NCBI RefSeq assembly: GCF_000003855.2
Contig: NW_003101681.1
Location: 4,445,359-4,509,358, forward strand
Length of the DNA: 64,000 nt
Source: Blastomyces gilchristii SLH14081
Taxonomy: Eukaryota; Ascomycota; Eurotiomycetes; Onygenales; Ajellomycetaceae
Reading direction: 5' to 3'
The notes below the pieces were generated by a model, which worked only from the letters and a program-made list of their open reading frames with translations, did not search any database and was not told where the DNA came from. This document shows, piece by piece, positions 10,419-22,022 of this stretch. The translations under genes were made by a program, and so were the position numbers. Position 1 is the stretch's first letter. Every line of letters starts with the position of its first letter.

Positions 10419-11564
10419 TGTGCCCGGCGTAGAGAGGATAGCTTTTCTCGACGGGGGTTTTCTTTTGATTTATCTTGGTCTTGTTGCGGAGGTTGAAGCG
10501 GAAGTCGAAAACGGAGTTTTGGCCGGGAAAATGTTATTCCGGGGTCGAGATTATTTACAACCGTTAGCGAACTTTCTTGCTTTTTTTTAGGTTCACTGCC
10601 AGCATCAACATCACCCCAAGACAGGACAGGACGAGAACAACCACCAGCAATATCCTGATCACAGCATGAAATGGGTACAATCTTAGTCGGTGGAAGACGG
10701 GAGATATGTACTAGCCATGTTTGAATCAGTCTTTTATATGAAACCATTTGCACATTAGAAGGATGTCTCTTTAGCTACCCGCCAGCTGTTATGCGTTTAC
10801 TCCTTGGAGCTGCTGCTGATGCTGCGAGCTCAAGGTCGATAGATACTAATAACTTCTCACTCAAGTCCTCAACTGATATTGCAGTTTCGATGTCTGGAAG
10901 CAACAATTGCGGCTGCTCGATATCTTTTTCCCTCACGTTTATCGTTTCGCAGCGCTAGTAACCAACCACGACGGGTTCAACTGCTCCCTTTCTCCCCAGA
11001 AGAGATGTCAGTGAAGTAGATGGAGCGAGTTCGTCTCTGCTAAAATGCTATTGCCATTAAAATTTGGCTCATCAGACCTCTGTAGAGAAAGGGAGACGAA
11101 TTTGCGTTGCTAAATAAGACGATTATCTCACACCCTCGGCAAGCAACCAGCACATATAATATGGAAAGCGTAGCATAGGGCGGAGATTAACCGAGCAACA
11201 TCTAACGAGGTCCAATGCTGACAGGAGAAGTGGTGGGCGTGCGAAGATATGTATTGGCTGCAATCTTTCTGTGATCTGCAGTTCTGCTTGGCTGCAGGCC
11301 TCATTTATTTTTGAGTGTTATCCATGGATAAGCCCCGCACCAAGGTCGAACATATATAATATGCGAGTGTCCGACCAGAGGTTGTAGGTGAGCGGTAGCT
11401 TACAAACCATCTAGCGCGCGGTTAGATATATGGTTTGCTATGTTAAACTCTTCTCACACACGCATTTATATAGACTAACATCGGAGGATCGTATCCTTGA
11501 TACATAACATATTAACCACCTTTATTCGGGCATATGCCAAGTCCTGTTGGCCTAAGACGAGAAA
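10419..11564. promoter_or_regulatory. 1.1-kb divergent intergenic region
   Basis: Lies between the starts of the uL1m gene (minus) and the tetraspanin gene (plus). A frame of about 120 codons on the minus strand just upstream of uL1m overlaps its 5' region and looks fortuitous. Sequence at 11330-11500 has several short AT-rich TATATA-like elements upstream of the tetraspanin start. No RNA gene recognised. Confidence 0.4.
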
Positions 11565-12729
11565 ATGACGTTGTCATCAACCGCTATACTCGTGGTTTCA
11601 GGCTGTTTGGTATACACTCGATATACATCTATCATTCAAAGTGGGATGAATACTAACTGTTTGCTCCCCAGACCGGCCTTGTAGCAACAATTCTCAGCGC
11701 GTATGAATAGTCTCCAGCTACCTTAATACGTTTCCCGCAAGCTGCCTAACAATTCATTTAACAGATACGCATGGTTCCGTACCTCGAAGTACTACCTTCC
11801 GCTACCTATTCCACTCTCAGGAATAACAACATTCCTCCCAATTGCCACGGCCATTCTCATCCCGCTGTTTACCAATCTTGCCACTCGCAGTCGGAACCAG
11901 CGATCAGGCACAGCATTACTGGGTCACATTGACATTGGCAGATTCATGGTCATTGTGGAGCAACTGCTTACAATAATCCCAACAGCCCTGGCTACTTTTA
12001 CAATATCTTATTTTGTGTCTGAAGATATCGTTGGATGCCGTCTTGAAAACCAATGGCAGTCATACTACTCCCGTAAGAATGCCAACGCTATCCGCTCCAT
12101 CCAGGATCGGCTCCAGTGCTGCGGTTTTAGAAGTACACGCGATCGAGGATGGCCGTTTCCAGGTGGTTCTGATCAACGCGATTGTACTAGTACATTTGGA
12201 TATACCCGGAGTTGTTTTGCTGAATGGCGCAGCACACAACGAGAAGCTGCTACTATGATTTTTACGGCAGCAGTTTTGAGCCTGGCCATGAAAGTGAGTG
12301 TTTGCAGCCATCATATGTGGGGATGGGATAGCAGCACAAAATTATCAACTAGGATTCTACCGCGTTCATATATCGATGAGACAAACTTATCAAAGACTAA
12401 TTGTTGAATAGTTCATCCTGTCTTCCCGTCAATACGGTCTATCTACCCGCCACACTCGACTACCTTATCATGAGACAAATGAAGGTACCGAAAACGGGAA
12501 CGGGACACATGCAAATAGCACCCCGCGTAGGCTCATCACGGACGCCCGCTACCATGACGAACCAGATGAAGAGGAACGCCATAGGGTGGATTCACCAACC
12601 GCGCCCCAGTCACCAAATGTAAATGCTTTTGGCATTGCAAATGGCCAGGGGGACGCCCGCAACAACATAGGCGACAATTACAACACTGGATCTTCTGGTG
12701 CATTGCACATTTCGAACTTGAGGCTATGA
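11565..12729 (+). CDS. Tetraspanin-family membrane protein
   Basis: Four-pass membrane protein of the fungal tetraspanin type. Four exons: 11565-11609, 11672-11700, 11765-12293 and 12412-12729, giving 306 aa. Each junction is GT-AG and in phase, and intron 1 has a textbook TACTAAC branch site. TM1 spans the first 29 residues (STAILVVSGCLTGLVATILS), TM2 follows at ITTFLPIATAILIPLF and TM3 at VEQLLTIIPTALATFTISYF. The large extracellular loop contains the tetraspanin signature Cys-Cys-Gly (DRLQCCGF) plus further cysteines (RDCTSTFG, RSCFAEW). TM4 is AATMIFTAAVLSLAMKFIL. A 95-residue hydrophilic C-terminal tail follows, longer than in appressorial Pls1. I favour a Tsp2/Tsp3-like class over Pls1, with moderate certainty on subclass. 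Confidence 0.85.
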
Positions 12730-13269
12730 GAAGAACTGAGTTTTGTTTTACATTGAAAAAATTGTTCTTCTTTTCTTTTATTTCTGCAATGTAGGTTCCT
12801 TTTCCCTGTCGTTTCCATGTGGTCTTATCTTTAGCCTTCCAGTTGTCATGTTTTAGACTCTCTCTCCCCAAATTTTCATTTACTATTCCCGCATTTTTCA
12901 TTCTCACTTCCTGTCCCCTCTTGCCGTTTGTTTTCACAAATCCATCTGGGATTGAGGTGTAAGTGCAGCTTCAAGCTTTGATGTTTCATCTCATCTACTT
13001 CTGTCTACCAAGCAATGGCAGGATGAACCTAATGTGAAATTTATCAACGGGTTTTGTGATTTGATTAAATGGGATTGAGGGTACATACAGTCTTTTCCAC
13101 ATTTACCTCTGTGTCTCCCCTTGTGTTTATGCCCTGAACTACACCGATTGGAAAGCGCCGATGGCGAAACGCTAATCGCATGATTAAATAACTAAATGTG
13201 AGAAGAAAATTCCATTACGTAAAGTTTATCTCTCTCTACCTTGATCTCAGCAGAAATGTTATATCCCCT
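12730..13269. other. Convergent gap between tetraspanin and GH16 genes
   Basis: Pyrimidine-rich 3' region of the tetraspanin gene followed by AT-rich sequence. A minus-strand frame at 12536-12937 is K/N-rich and antisense to the tetraspanin tail, so it is not a gene. Confidence 0.4.
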
Positions 13270-14232
13270 TTAGGACCCCCTATCGAAAGTTTTGATATAT
13301 CTAATTGCCCAAAAAGTATCCTTGAACACCGCAGGGTTATTGGTGACATAATCGGCACAATCCCTCCCGCGCGATGCACACCCATCGGTAAACGCCCATA
13401 CACCTCCCGCCCAATCCCCACAAAAGGTGGTGTTGATCACAATTTTCAAGTTCACCAAGCTCACATCAAATCTACAGGCCCCTTCAAACACCGCAGCGGG
13501 CGCTGTATTCCAGGAATCGGGATTTGGGGAACCATTCTCAATGTCCCATGGAATCACGCCGCGGGGGAAGAACCATATTTTGATCGAGTTTGCCGTCCAC
13601 AGCGTTGCGTATACACCACCGCCTATACTATTCAGCCCGTGTCCATACGAGTGTGGGCTATCAGACACAATCCGACAGCCCTGGTTGATATATTGGCCTG
13701 GAGCATTGACGTCGCAATTAGACGTTTGGATTTCCCCCGCAAAGTTGCTTCGTTTGGATATGGTGCAACCGGGGCCCGTGTGTAATACCATACCGTTGTG
13801 CGAGTTTAAGTGGATGCCTTCGTATATGTCGATTTCTCCCGTCGTGGGCCATGAAGGTCCCACCATCCAGAAGGCAGGCCAGATGCCGCAGGTCGAGTTG
13901 GGGACATGGAGGAAATCGGCAATCACCAGGCCTTGGTTGTAAGACTTCTTGCTGGCGATGCGGACGCTGGGTCGGCCCGTCGGGGTGATATTGGTATGGT
14001 CAACGCCCAAGCGGACGATGGGATAGCCGTTCATGGTCGTCTCTTTGACTAGGCCGGCGGCGCGTGCCTGGCGTTCTGATAGGTATTTGACGTGGCCATT
14101 GGTGGGATCTGGTGCCGTCCAGAAGTCAAATTTTGCAAAGAAATTGTTTGGGTGGTAGTGATCAACGAGGTTATATGCCCCTATAACCTGACGGGCGAGT
14201 AGGAAAAGGAGAATGGCACTAAGGGGATTCAT
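13270..14232 (-). CDS. Secreted GH16 endo-beta-glucanase-like enzyme
   Basis: Glycoside hydrolase family 16 enzyme, expected to cut beta-1,3(4)-glucans outside the cell or at the wall. The ATG at 14232 was chosen because it opens a clear signal peptide (MNPLSAILLFLLARQVIGA). The upstream in-frame extension (to 14421) would bury that signal and looks like 5' UTR. The mature protein has the GH16 catalytic motif GEIDIYEG, with E133 as nucleophile, D135, and E138 as acid/base. It is preceded by the conserved GIWPAFWMVG strand. Length is 320 aa, intronless, with paired cysteines and no GPI-anchor tail or repeat extension. The sequence resembles the mixed-linked glucanase group of filamentous fungi rather than Crh transglycosylases. 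Confidence 0.9.
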   Translation of the reverse strand: MNPLSAILLFLLARQVIGAYNLVDHYHPNNFFAKFDFWTAPDPTNGHVKYLSERQARAAGLVKETTMNGYPIVRLGVDHTNITPTGRPSVRIASKKSYNQGLVIADFLHVPNSTCGIWPAFWMVGPSWPTTGEIDIYEGIHLNSHNGMVLHTGPGCTISKRSNFAGEIQTSNCDVNAPGQYINQGCRIVSDSPHSYGHGLNSIGGGVYATLWTANSIKIWFFPRGVIPWDIENGSPNPDSWNTAPAAVFEGACRFDVSLVNLKIVINTTFCGDWAGGVWAFTDGCASRGRDCADYVTNNPAVFKDTFWAIRYIKTFDRGS

Positions 14233-15141
14233 TGGAGAAGAAGTGCAACGGAATAGCAGCGCCAAAGGGTCTGGTAGACTTTCTCTCTGGACGCTACAAA
14301 TTAGATATATATAGTGCGGAAACATCACGCCTCTATATACACATATGTGGTGGCGTAGATGGTATTCGGTCTGGGCTGCGCGGTAGATGCAATGCATACG
14401 TTTTTCATAGCCATGCCTCACGGCAATCCCAAGGAAAAGGAAATGAAAATGAAAATGAAAATGATGGCGGGGAGGAGGCTATTTTGTAGCGTTCCCAGAT
14501 CGGAGGTTCTCATTTGAAGGTCAATTGTAGTCATTGGAGTTTTCTGTAAAAGAGTAAATGAATCGGGGGGTAGGAGCCGATTTGGGTTTGGATACTTTGG
14601 CAAACGGCCAATTTTCTTAGATGCATAGAGCTATTTCCATCACGAGGCTGGATAACCAAATAAAAACCCTGGTGGAGTTGCTATCTCATTGGTATGTTTT
14701 AAAGGGCTATCCAGCATTGTTAAATTAGTCGATGCACCAGCTCGCACTTAATGAGGCACATATCGAGGACGATTCCATGCGTCATAAATTGGACCAGGCC
14801 TGAAGTGCAACAAGGGCCACCATGAACTGCGGCGCTGAAAGAATTTGGCGACTGCGATCATTGTAAGGTGGCCAATGAGTATTGATTGCTAAATGTTTCG
14901 AATGTTCATAGTCATCTTCTGTGGGTAAAGGAAAAGATGATTGAGCTTTTCAGTCAAAAATTTCTTTTTATGGTCTTCATATTTTTCTTGCTATCTTAGT
15001 GTCATTTGGGGAGTCTTATGCGAGCAACGTAAGTGCATACATGCAAATAGAAACAGCTCCGGATCAAGCAAATAACATATGCACGGCAGGCCTTGTTATT
15101 AATACAAAACCAAAGGAAAAGGGGGGAAAAACCTTGCGTAC
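14233..15141. other. 0.9-kb gap upstream of the GH16 gene
   Basis: Promoter of the GH16 gene and 3' region of the next minus-strand gene. Contains a short ATGAAA tandem repeat (about four copies, 14442-14462). No gene seen. Confidence 0.35.
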
Positions 15142-16322
15142 CTATTTGGAAATCCCCACGACCTTCTCAATCGCATCATTATTTCCAATATCCTTTGGGA
15201 TAACATCTGCGACTTTGAGGATGTCGATAACCCCACTAACAACCGAATTATCAACGCCCCTTGTCCCGCGCTTTACAAACCGTACATCCTTAAGCCATTC
15301 CCTAGCATCAGTTTCATTGTATGTACAACCTAATTCTCCCGTGCCCAACAATTTGACCACGTGTTCCCTGTCGGCCTCAAAGGCAGCAATACCACTATCC
15401 AATGCCTCGAAAAGTTGGGAGAGTCTCGCATCATTTGCTGGAGAAGGAAACGTGGAGGTTGAAGCAACAATGTGCCATGAAGGCCAAGGAGTAAAGATCT
15501 CCCCAATCTTTTTCAGTGGCGGGTTCGGGGTTGATTCCGATGGGTGGAAGGATGGCTTTGTAGTGAATTCTTCCCACATGAAGAAATCGGCAGACGGTGC
15601 TAGAGGCGCATCTGGGGCCGCAGGGTCGCCGCCGATAACTCCATCCCGAAGTGATTGGAAAGGTCCTAGTATAACGGATCTAAGTGGAGAAACAGTCGAC
15701 GACCAGTTCTGTTGTTGTGCTAGAACAAATGACATGATGTGAGAGCCACTGGGTAACAGCATTTTTGTTAGCATTCCATGCCACTGCCGCTGACTGGATG
15801 GTGAATCTATGGGTTGATACCAACCTCCCTAATCGGCTCACCCCGACTTGTCCCCCTTTCAAGTCGCTCACGCCGTTAATCTCATTTCGATTACGGCCTG
15901 TCACGATAGCCCATCTCAAAGGTGTTTCCACCCATTCTCCTACCATTTTATATCCTCCATCAACGTCGCCCTTTTCCAGCTGCGTCTTGCCTACTAATCC
16001 GGCGACCCAGCCCTCAGTTAGCCCGATGGCGATATCGATTTCATTTGCGCGAAGGGATGTAATCATGTGCCCAGTTCCGGAGGGAAATGCCTTGATGGTC
16101 ACTTTGAATGGGAGAGAGGAAATAGTCGACTTGAGGGCAAGGTGAAGAGGAGTTAGATAGTGCTCTGCGCATCACATTGGTTTAATGTTAGTACAACGTT
16201 ACAGAGATTGCATGTTGGCTGTTGACCGGTGAGGGGCTGGATTATAATTTCCGATAAACTGTGGGCAAAGTGAGCCTACCTGGCACGTAGCCAATCCTTA
16301 TAGTGCCCTCAGATGAAGCCAT
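15142..16322 (-). CDS. Bacterial-type substrate-binding-fold protein (Ca3427-like PBP2)
   Basis: Soluble protein with the type-2 periplasmic-binding fold, similar to the Candida Ca3427 group related to bacterial ABC-transporter binding proteins. The ligand is unknown. Exons: 16280-16322, 15825-16164 and 15142-15748, giving 329 aa; phases agree at each join. N-terminal strand TIRIGYVP, then EHYLTPLHLALK. The ligand-site region has FPSGTGHMITSLRANEIDIA, with IGLTEGWVAG after it, typical of this fold. Intron 2 splits GVSRLG from SGSHIM. There is no signal peptide or lipobox, so it is probably cytosolic, unlike its bacterial relatives. Its neighbour across an AT-rich divergent promoter is an SRR1-domain gene. 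Family is fairly sure, function open. Confidence 0.82.
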
Positions 16323-16971
16323 GATTTCAAGTTGGACTGCTTTTTGATAGTGAAACGAGGATTAAGGGTAGCGAATAATTCCATCTGCATAGAAGAGTTG
16401 ATAGCCCACTGCGTCAAACAGGAGCCATGTTATGTTGTCAAAGCCGAGCTGATTTGAAGCTAAGGCACATGGGTGGGTCTGAATCGTGGGCGACTTCCGG
16501 CACTAGCCTTAACTCTAATTAAGCTTACATGCTTATAATTAAGAAAAGGATTAACTAATACTTTCTTGTATAAATTTACATGAAGCGCATTCAGGTATTA
16601 ACATATAGACTAACTATAGCTATACAATTTTATTGGTTTGTAAAGTAAGTTATAGATGTAATTTTACTTAAAACTATCGAGTAGAATTCATTATAATGCT
16701 GTAATCTCTTACAATACAGACTTATAACTCAACACATTGATACATGATCAGCCTTTGATTTCGTATGGAACAAAGGCGGGGGCAGGGCGTTGGGAGGTGA
16801 ACTCCATTGACCTCCGCTAGGATGAATTCACTTCCTCATACTTCCCTCGTGTGAATACTTATAAATCATTAAACACCCCCATGCATCTTCGAATATTCTA
16901 GCTTGACTTATTTTATTACGGGTTTAAAATTTGCGTTTAGTTGCTAGTAACCACTCTGATTATCTTCCACT
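16323..16971. promoter_or_regulatory. AT-rich divergent intergenic island
   Basis: Divergent region between the PBP-like gene and the SRR1-domain gene. From about 16505 to 16745 the sequence is strongly AT-rich with many TA steps, unlike its flanks. Either a nucleosome-poor promoter or a C-to-T mutated relic; no coding content. Confidence 0.45.
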
Positions 16972-18193
16972 ATGACAGACGCAAGCGATGCCATCCACCT
17001 GCCCGATGGCTATCTTGTCTGGGATGGGGATACAATAACCGACGAAGCCTTTGACAAACTGAGATCAGAAGCCCTCTTTCGGCATAACAATTGCATCCCG
17101 CTCTTCACCAAGGATGCCATTAGTGAATTTGGCAAGCAGTTCAAAATGGCAGTTGCTGGACAGGTCAGCGTAGTCTCAGTACGCAGACTGGATGGCGAGA
17201 GGGCGGATTTCAGAGTGCCGCCTGACCATCCTGGCTTCCACCCTGATTCGTATGCTCTCCTCTCCTATTGTTTCCCTTGTTTCAATGTTGGATAGTTGAC
17301 TCACTATTGGGGATGACCGTGCTGAACTAGAAAGCCGACAATCGGATTCGTCGCTCTCCAGAAGCTGGCGCGCCTGGGTCCCTACAATGATAAATTTTGT
17401 CCTATCTTTACCACCCATCTAATCGTTGAGTACATTGGCTTGATGCGAGATAGAATCACCGGGGAAGTGATACCCAGCGATATTCAGCCTATCGAGGATG
17501 TTGAACCGTATTTTAGACGGACTTTAACGAAATGGGAGGCGACACCAGCATGCCAGCATCTAAGAGGGAGTCTTAAGGCATTACTGCAAAGAAATTCTAA
17601 CATACGCAAAATCGATAAAATTGTTGCTTATGCCTGTGGCAGTCTCATTGAGTTTGAAACAGAGGAGTCCGGCGCCTACCCATCTTTGGCACCCCGTCCT
17701 TTTTACCAGCATGCACTTGTCATGACCGTACTCGACGTCCTGCAGAACGAACGAACGGATAGGGATGCCGAGCAGATACGATGTTACTTGCAGGATCCAA
17801 TCTATACGGATGCTGAAAAGGATATGTTAGCAAAGTTCGCCGTGACAGTTGTTGATGACGCGGAAGGGTTTTTATTGACGGACGACTCGACGGCTGTGCT
17901 TTCTTTCGCACCGAATGTTCCTATCAAACAAGTTGTGCTAGACATTTCTCTCCCTCCCATGATGATGTGGGACAAAGTTAAAGATGAAGATGTCCTCAAA
18001 CCATGGTAAAGGACTCCTGGACCCCCGAACCACTGGGTTACCGGTTCTCAGAACATGCTAACAATTTTCAAGGACGGACCCCGATTCTCCCCGCATCAGA
18101 AAGTTGATTGGCGAGCATTACGATGAAGTTGAATTTCAAGATTACGAAGAGCGTTTCATGACGTCCTTTTACGTTAAGCGGGCTCCTACATAA
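16972..18193 (+). CDS. SRR1-domain protein
   Basis: Member of the SRR1-like family (named for the plant clock factor SRR1; the yeast relative is Ber1). Biochemical role is unclear. Exons: 16972-17249, 17331-18005 and 18073-18193, giving 357 aa, all GT-AG with consistent phase. The SRR1 core lies at about residues 205-300. It shows the glycine-turn strand IDKIVAYACGSLIEFE, the helix FYQHALVMTVLDVLQNE, the DP-x-YT-x(3)-K motif (LQDPIYTDAEKDMLAKF) and the closing strand STAVLSFAPNVPIKQVVLDI. The last exon supplies an acidic tail (EHYDEVEFQDYEERFM). An N-terminal region of about 100 residues has no known domain. The frame ending at 18009 is an intron read-through. Confidence 0.85.
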
Positions 18194-18581
18194 AGGCCAA
18201 AAAGCCTTCAAACTTTCTGGAAAAACATATCGGCCTGGTTTACCGCCAAACTGAGTTGCGAAACAATTTCAAACCTATGGCGAGGCACTGTACCTTAACT
18301 ACGACGGCGATGGCGTAGTATAGCTTTGATGCCTGAACGGTTTTAAGAGCTATTTTTTGAAGCCTAGTAACTTGGTTTTAGGATCATCTAATCAAGAAAA
18401 TATTAATTAAATTCGATATCGGTCTAAAGATTTATCCACATTATAGGTAGAAAGGGACAAGGAGAAGAGGACATATATCTGAAAAAAGAACGCCAGGTCT
18501 ATCAGAACGTATCAGTCATGCCAACATATCAGCCATGAAACAGATATGTTTCCACACGCTAGCCAGTTGTAACTTGTCCTT
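18194..18581. other. Convergent gap
   Basis: 3' regions of the SRR1-domain gene and the PQ-loop gene. AT-rich at 18375-18450; nothing else recognised. Confidence 0.35.
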
Positions 18582-19710
18582 TTACGACAATCGTACATCC
18601 GCTGCTTTCATACCCCATCTATCATCACCACGATCGAACCCATTAGCTGCTGCCACCCTCTCCACATTATGTTTCACCGGAATCCCATCCCCGAACATCC
18701 AATATTGTACTCCAAGATAACAGTCGCAGAGGCATTGTAAAATCCCACAAAGCTTGAAAGCCCATGGAATAGAGTCACCACCGAAAAAGAAATAGCCCAT
18801 CTTCATGGCGTCTCCGAGAATCCATGAGCCGAGCACCGAGACCCGGAAACCCTTACAAGATTGTGCGCGCTGGTTGGATATTATCTGTGGCACAGGGAGG
18901 AAGGCTTCAACGCCAAGGCCGGCAAAGCCCAGAAGGGCAATATAGCGCTCCGAGCGCGAGATGGGCCGGAATATGACGTGGATGACGAATAGGGACGCGA
19001 CGAAGTAAGAAAGAAAGCTCCAGTATCTGTAAATTACCGTGGTGAGCATATGTTAGCAATACGCTACAGCCAAGGGGATGATCATCCATGTTTAAAACTT
19101 AAAATAAACCAGGAGAAGGGGGACACGTACGGTCGGTTAGCTCTCCATTGCCAAAAGTTATACGGCCTCGAAAAGCTCGTCCCTAGTATTCCCGCTTTTT
19201 GGCCGCTGAATGGCGCATGTTCAATTCCATCTCTTATTCCAGTTGGTGCTCGATTATCTAAGGCAACCTTTAACAAAACCAACTGTACGCAAATCATGAG
19301 GATTGCTTGGAAGAGCAACGCATTCGAGTAATAGGCGCCGAACCAGTAGAACACCCTGAAATAATGGCAAATACGTTAGACAGGAAAAATAAAAATACGT
19401 AGATTCGGGAATAGCAGGGCTTTTTTGTACAATCCATGTGGGAGAAAAAGGGAGCGCAATATAAGGAAGGCCAACCCACTTTAAGATCGAGGCAACGAGC
19501 ATTATCAAAGGGATATCCAACGAAAATCCAGCAGAACTTTTCGTCCTATGTATGCTATATATTTGATCCGAATATGACGTTAGGGGCGAGAGGACGAGGC
19601 TGCGGAAACTTTTTTGTCAGAGTCTGCATCCATCTGCAAATTGGAGGGCTTTAGTAGCGTGCGTACAAAACTGGCGCCGCATAGTCGAGAATGAACGACA
19701 TGAGCCACAT
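18582..19710 (-). CDS. PQ-loop membrane protein (Any1/PQLC1-like)
   Basis: Seven-helix PQ-loop protein, most like the PQLC1 (SLC66A2)/yeast Any1 group, which acts at endosome/Golgi membranes opposing phospholipid flippases. Four exons: 19667-19710, 19480-19599, 19131-19355 and 18582-19026, giving 277 aa. The first exon (MWLMSFILDYAAPV) was found from the join to FLVLSPLTSYSDQIYSIHR, where phase and homology both fit. First PQ-type motif: SYSDQIYSIHRTKSSAGFS. Second: FLPVPQIISNQRAQSCKGFR. Other conserved blocks are DIPLIMLVASILKVFYWFG and RPYNFWQWRANRPYWSFL. Frames visible at 19254-19520 and 19082-19354 are these exons extended through introns. Family is sure, subgroup fairly sure. Confidence 0.9.
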
Positions 19711-20544
19711 TTTCACTTCCGCTGTTTTATCCACTATCGTCACTGAATTTTTTCGTGCTTCTCTTTAAGAAATAGTACTTTTTTTAAAACACCGTCGCCG
19801 TCGGGGGTGCAATGCGACTCAAAGGGTGTCTGTGTTATGCAAAATCTCTCATTTCGGTGGGGATATAAAGAGGTCGAGGGATTGGAGCGCTATCCCAAAA
19901 TTTGTGAGTGGTTCTCAAATGAATAGAACCGGACATCCAAGCCCACGAGATTGCCGTGGAACGAATGGAATAGCCTCTGAAACTGCAGATTTTGTTTGTA
20001 AGACGGCTTCTTTTCTGGGATGCCGGAAAAATCGCCGGGCCTGCGGGAGCGCTCTTTAGGCGACGAACGTCGATGGAGATCCGCTTGGCCCGAGTGAGTG
20101 CGCTTGGTCTCGGCGAGCTCGAATTCACGCAGATGGTACCGCACACCGCGTTGACTGTGGCTGATGCTAATTGACATGTACAGGGGAAGGCATTGAAGCA
20201 ATCTACTTGTTTCCTAATTATTATTAAATGGCGATGAATGAGTGCGATGTCCTTATTCTTCCAACGTCGCTCAATGTGGAAACCTTGCCGCCGATCATGC
20301 AGCATTACATAATCATTAGCTAATAACTAGTTACACGTTCTGCCAAGCCAGCTCCACAGACTTGGAATCCATGGAGCCGCAAACAAGGAGTCTATCTCGA
20401 CATCATCCCGTCTAGATGGAACCACGACAACTACTGGTTTACTGAGTTGAATGAGACTGAGTTTAGCGAAAAGATATTGCACAGTTATATCTAGAGTTGT
20501 CAATAGTTATCGATTCAAAGCAACAAGGCCTTCCCTAGTGTTTA
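19711..20544. other. Gap with no intact gene, left part of a decayed island
   Basis: Promoter of the PQ-loop gene, then about 700 bp with overlapping short frames on both strands and none convincing. A plus-strand stretch at about 20340-20490 reads WNPWSRKQGVYLDIIPSRWN without a start, which could be a fragment of a dead gene. I could not name it. Confidence 0.35.
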
Positions 20545-22022
20545 TCAGTCTAACCCTCCTGTTCGGCCTGGCCTATCTATCCAGGCATGCGGATTTTTCA
20601 GATACTGACTTGCTCGAAGATCTCCCGAGCGAGCATGTCCTTCGAAATTCTCCGCTCTAGCAGCCATACTGCATAGTCGACCAAGCTCTCCGCTGGCTGT
20701 CTCAGATTTAACTTCTTGATATGTGACCGTCCAAAGAAATTTGCAGACTCAAAGACCTCCGGTATATCGCGCTGCCTTTCGAGTCGGGAGAACATTGGCT
20801 TGTTCCAATCACCTAGGTGTACAGATCTGTCAGTTACGTATGTATGTTGAATGCACTTGTCCGATATGTGATATCAATGAGCTTCGCAACGCGCGAGAAA
20901 ATTACCTTGTCTCCATATGAAACGCAGGTCTTTTCTCCCAGGAAAATGGCGGCGTACTATCTCATTTTCTCAAGTGCTTCTCGTGGTTGTTAAGTGAGGA
21001 TCTGGACATGGTCGAAAGCATATTCGTCACCAAGGGCATATGCCTCATCGATACTATCCACAATCACGACTTCTCTAAACGACCGCCATGCTGTGCTTGC
21101 TATTGCAGCAGTAGAAAGCGTCTCTAGAAATCTATCAATTAATGTCATCACCTGCTTTGCAGAATCTTCAGACGTCGTGATGAGCACTGCGGGAGAATCG
21201 GGACCATGTTCAGCTTGTGAAAGGAGGTGGGTAGCAGGGACTTCTGTAGGGCTCGCAAAGAGATCAACGCCAATTTCTTCAAGAGTTGTCTTTTAGCTTC
21301 CGTGACAAGCATTTCCTGGACCGGCAATAGAGTCTACTTTGCGAATCGACTCAGTGCCCACTGCCATCCCAGCGATTGCTTGAGCGCCCCCTAGAATAAA
21401 TATCTCATTAGCACCCACTAGATGCGTTGTAGCCATGGTGGCATTAGGGATCTTCCCATTTATAGGAGGTGTACGGTGTACACATAGTAACATGATTAAC
21501 TCCGGCAACCTTTGCTATCAGGATTGTCATGTGAGCTAATGCATGAAGGGGATAACGCCCTCCGGGATTCTACCGGTGGAGATACATATTAACATTGCGT
21601 ACAGTTGCAAAATTGGACTTCTTGAGTATGAAATGATGAGGGCAAAAACCTACGCCCCAACTGAACTAATAGGAATATTCTTCTAACCCAGATGTACCCC
21701 TAGCTAAAGTTCAACCTCGAAATCGGAAATCGAATTTCGCTAGGCCACAGCAGAAGCACGCACGTTGGCTTGAGCCTCCTTGATATCCTTAATCGTTTGC
21801 TCTGAGACTTTTACGACGGCCGCTTCGATGTCGCCCTCTGAAAGCTTGAAAGACATTGGCTCCCAACTGTCAAATTTTGTGGAATTCTGGTGGACAGCCC
21901 TGTCACCGTTCAACCGAATGGAATGTCTTCAATCACTCTTTCCTAACAATCGACGGTACATCAATTGCCGGGCCATTGCTGCCCACCCCGAGCCCAGCAT
22001 CGGTTTTGAGATAACGAACCAT
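20545..22022 (-). pseudogene. Histidinol dehydrogenase pseudogene (stand-alone HisD type)
   Basis: Dead copy of a stand-alone, bacterial-like histidinol dehydrogenase. Homology runs nearly full length on the minus strand: a start MVRYLKTDAG at 22022, KFDSWEPMSFKLSEGDIEAA, AHMTILIAKVAGV, GGAQAIAGMAVGTESIRKVD, EEIGVDLFASPTEV, LLSQAEHGPDSPAVLITTSE and YALGDEYAFDHVQILT, then GEKTCVSYGDK and a C-terminal RARSGDLR-like block. The frame is broken by TAG codons at 21740-21742, 21704-21706 and 21683-21685, each where the family usually has Gln or another sense codon. A TGA at 20749-20751 replaces an expected Trp, and there are several one-base shifts (near 21310, 21465, 20800 and 21925). Remains of introns are visible near 21600 and 20850. 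Stop types fit C-to-T / G-to-A decay. Confidence 0.85.

Noticed and set aside
12536..12937. Minus-strand frame of 133 codons
   Set aside because: Antisense to the last tetraspanin exon and its 3' UTR; K/N-rich composition with no homology.
19835..20305. 156-codon minus-strand frame
   Set aside because: Overlapped by other frames of similar length on both strands; composition looks random and no motif is visible.
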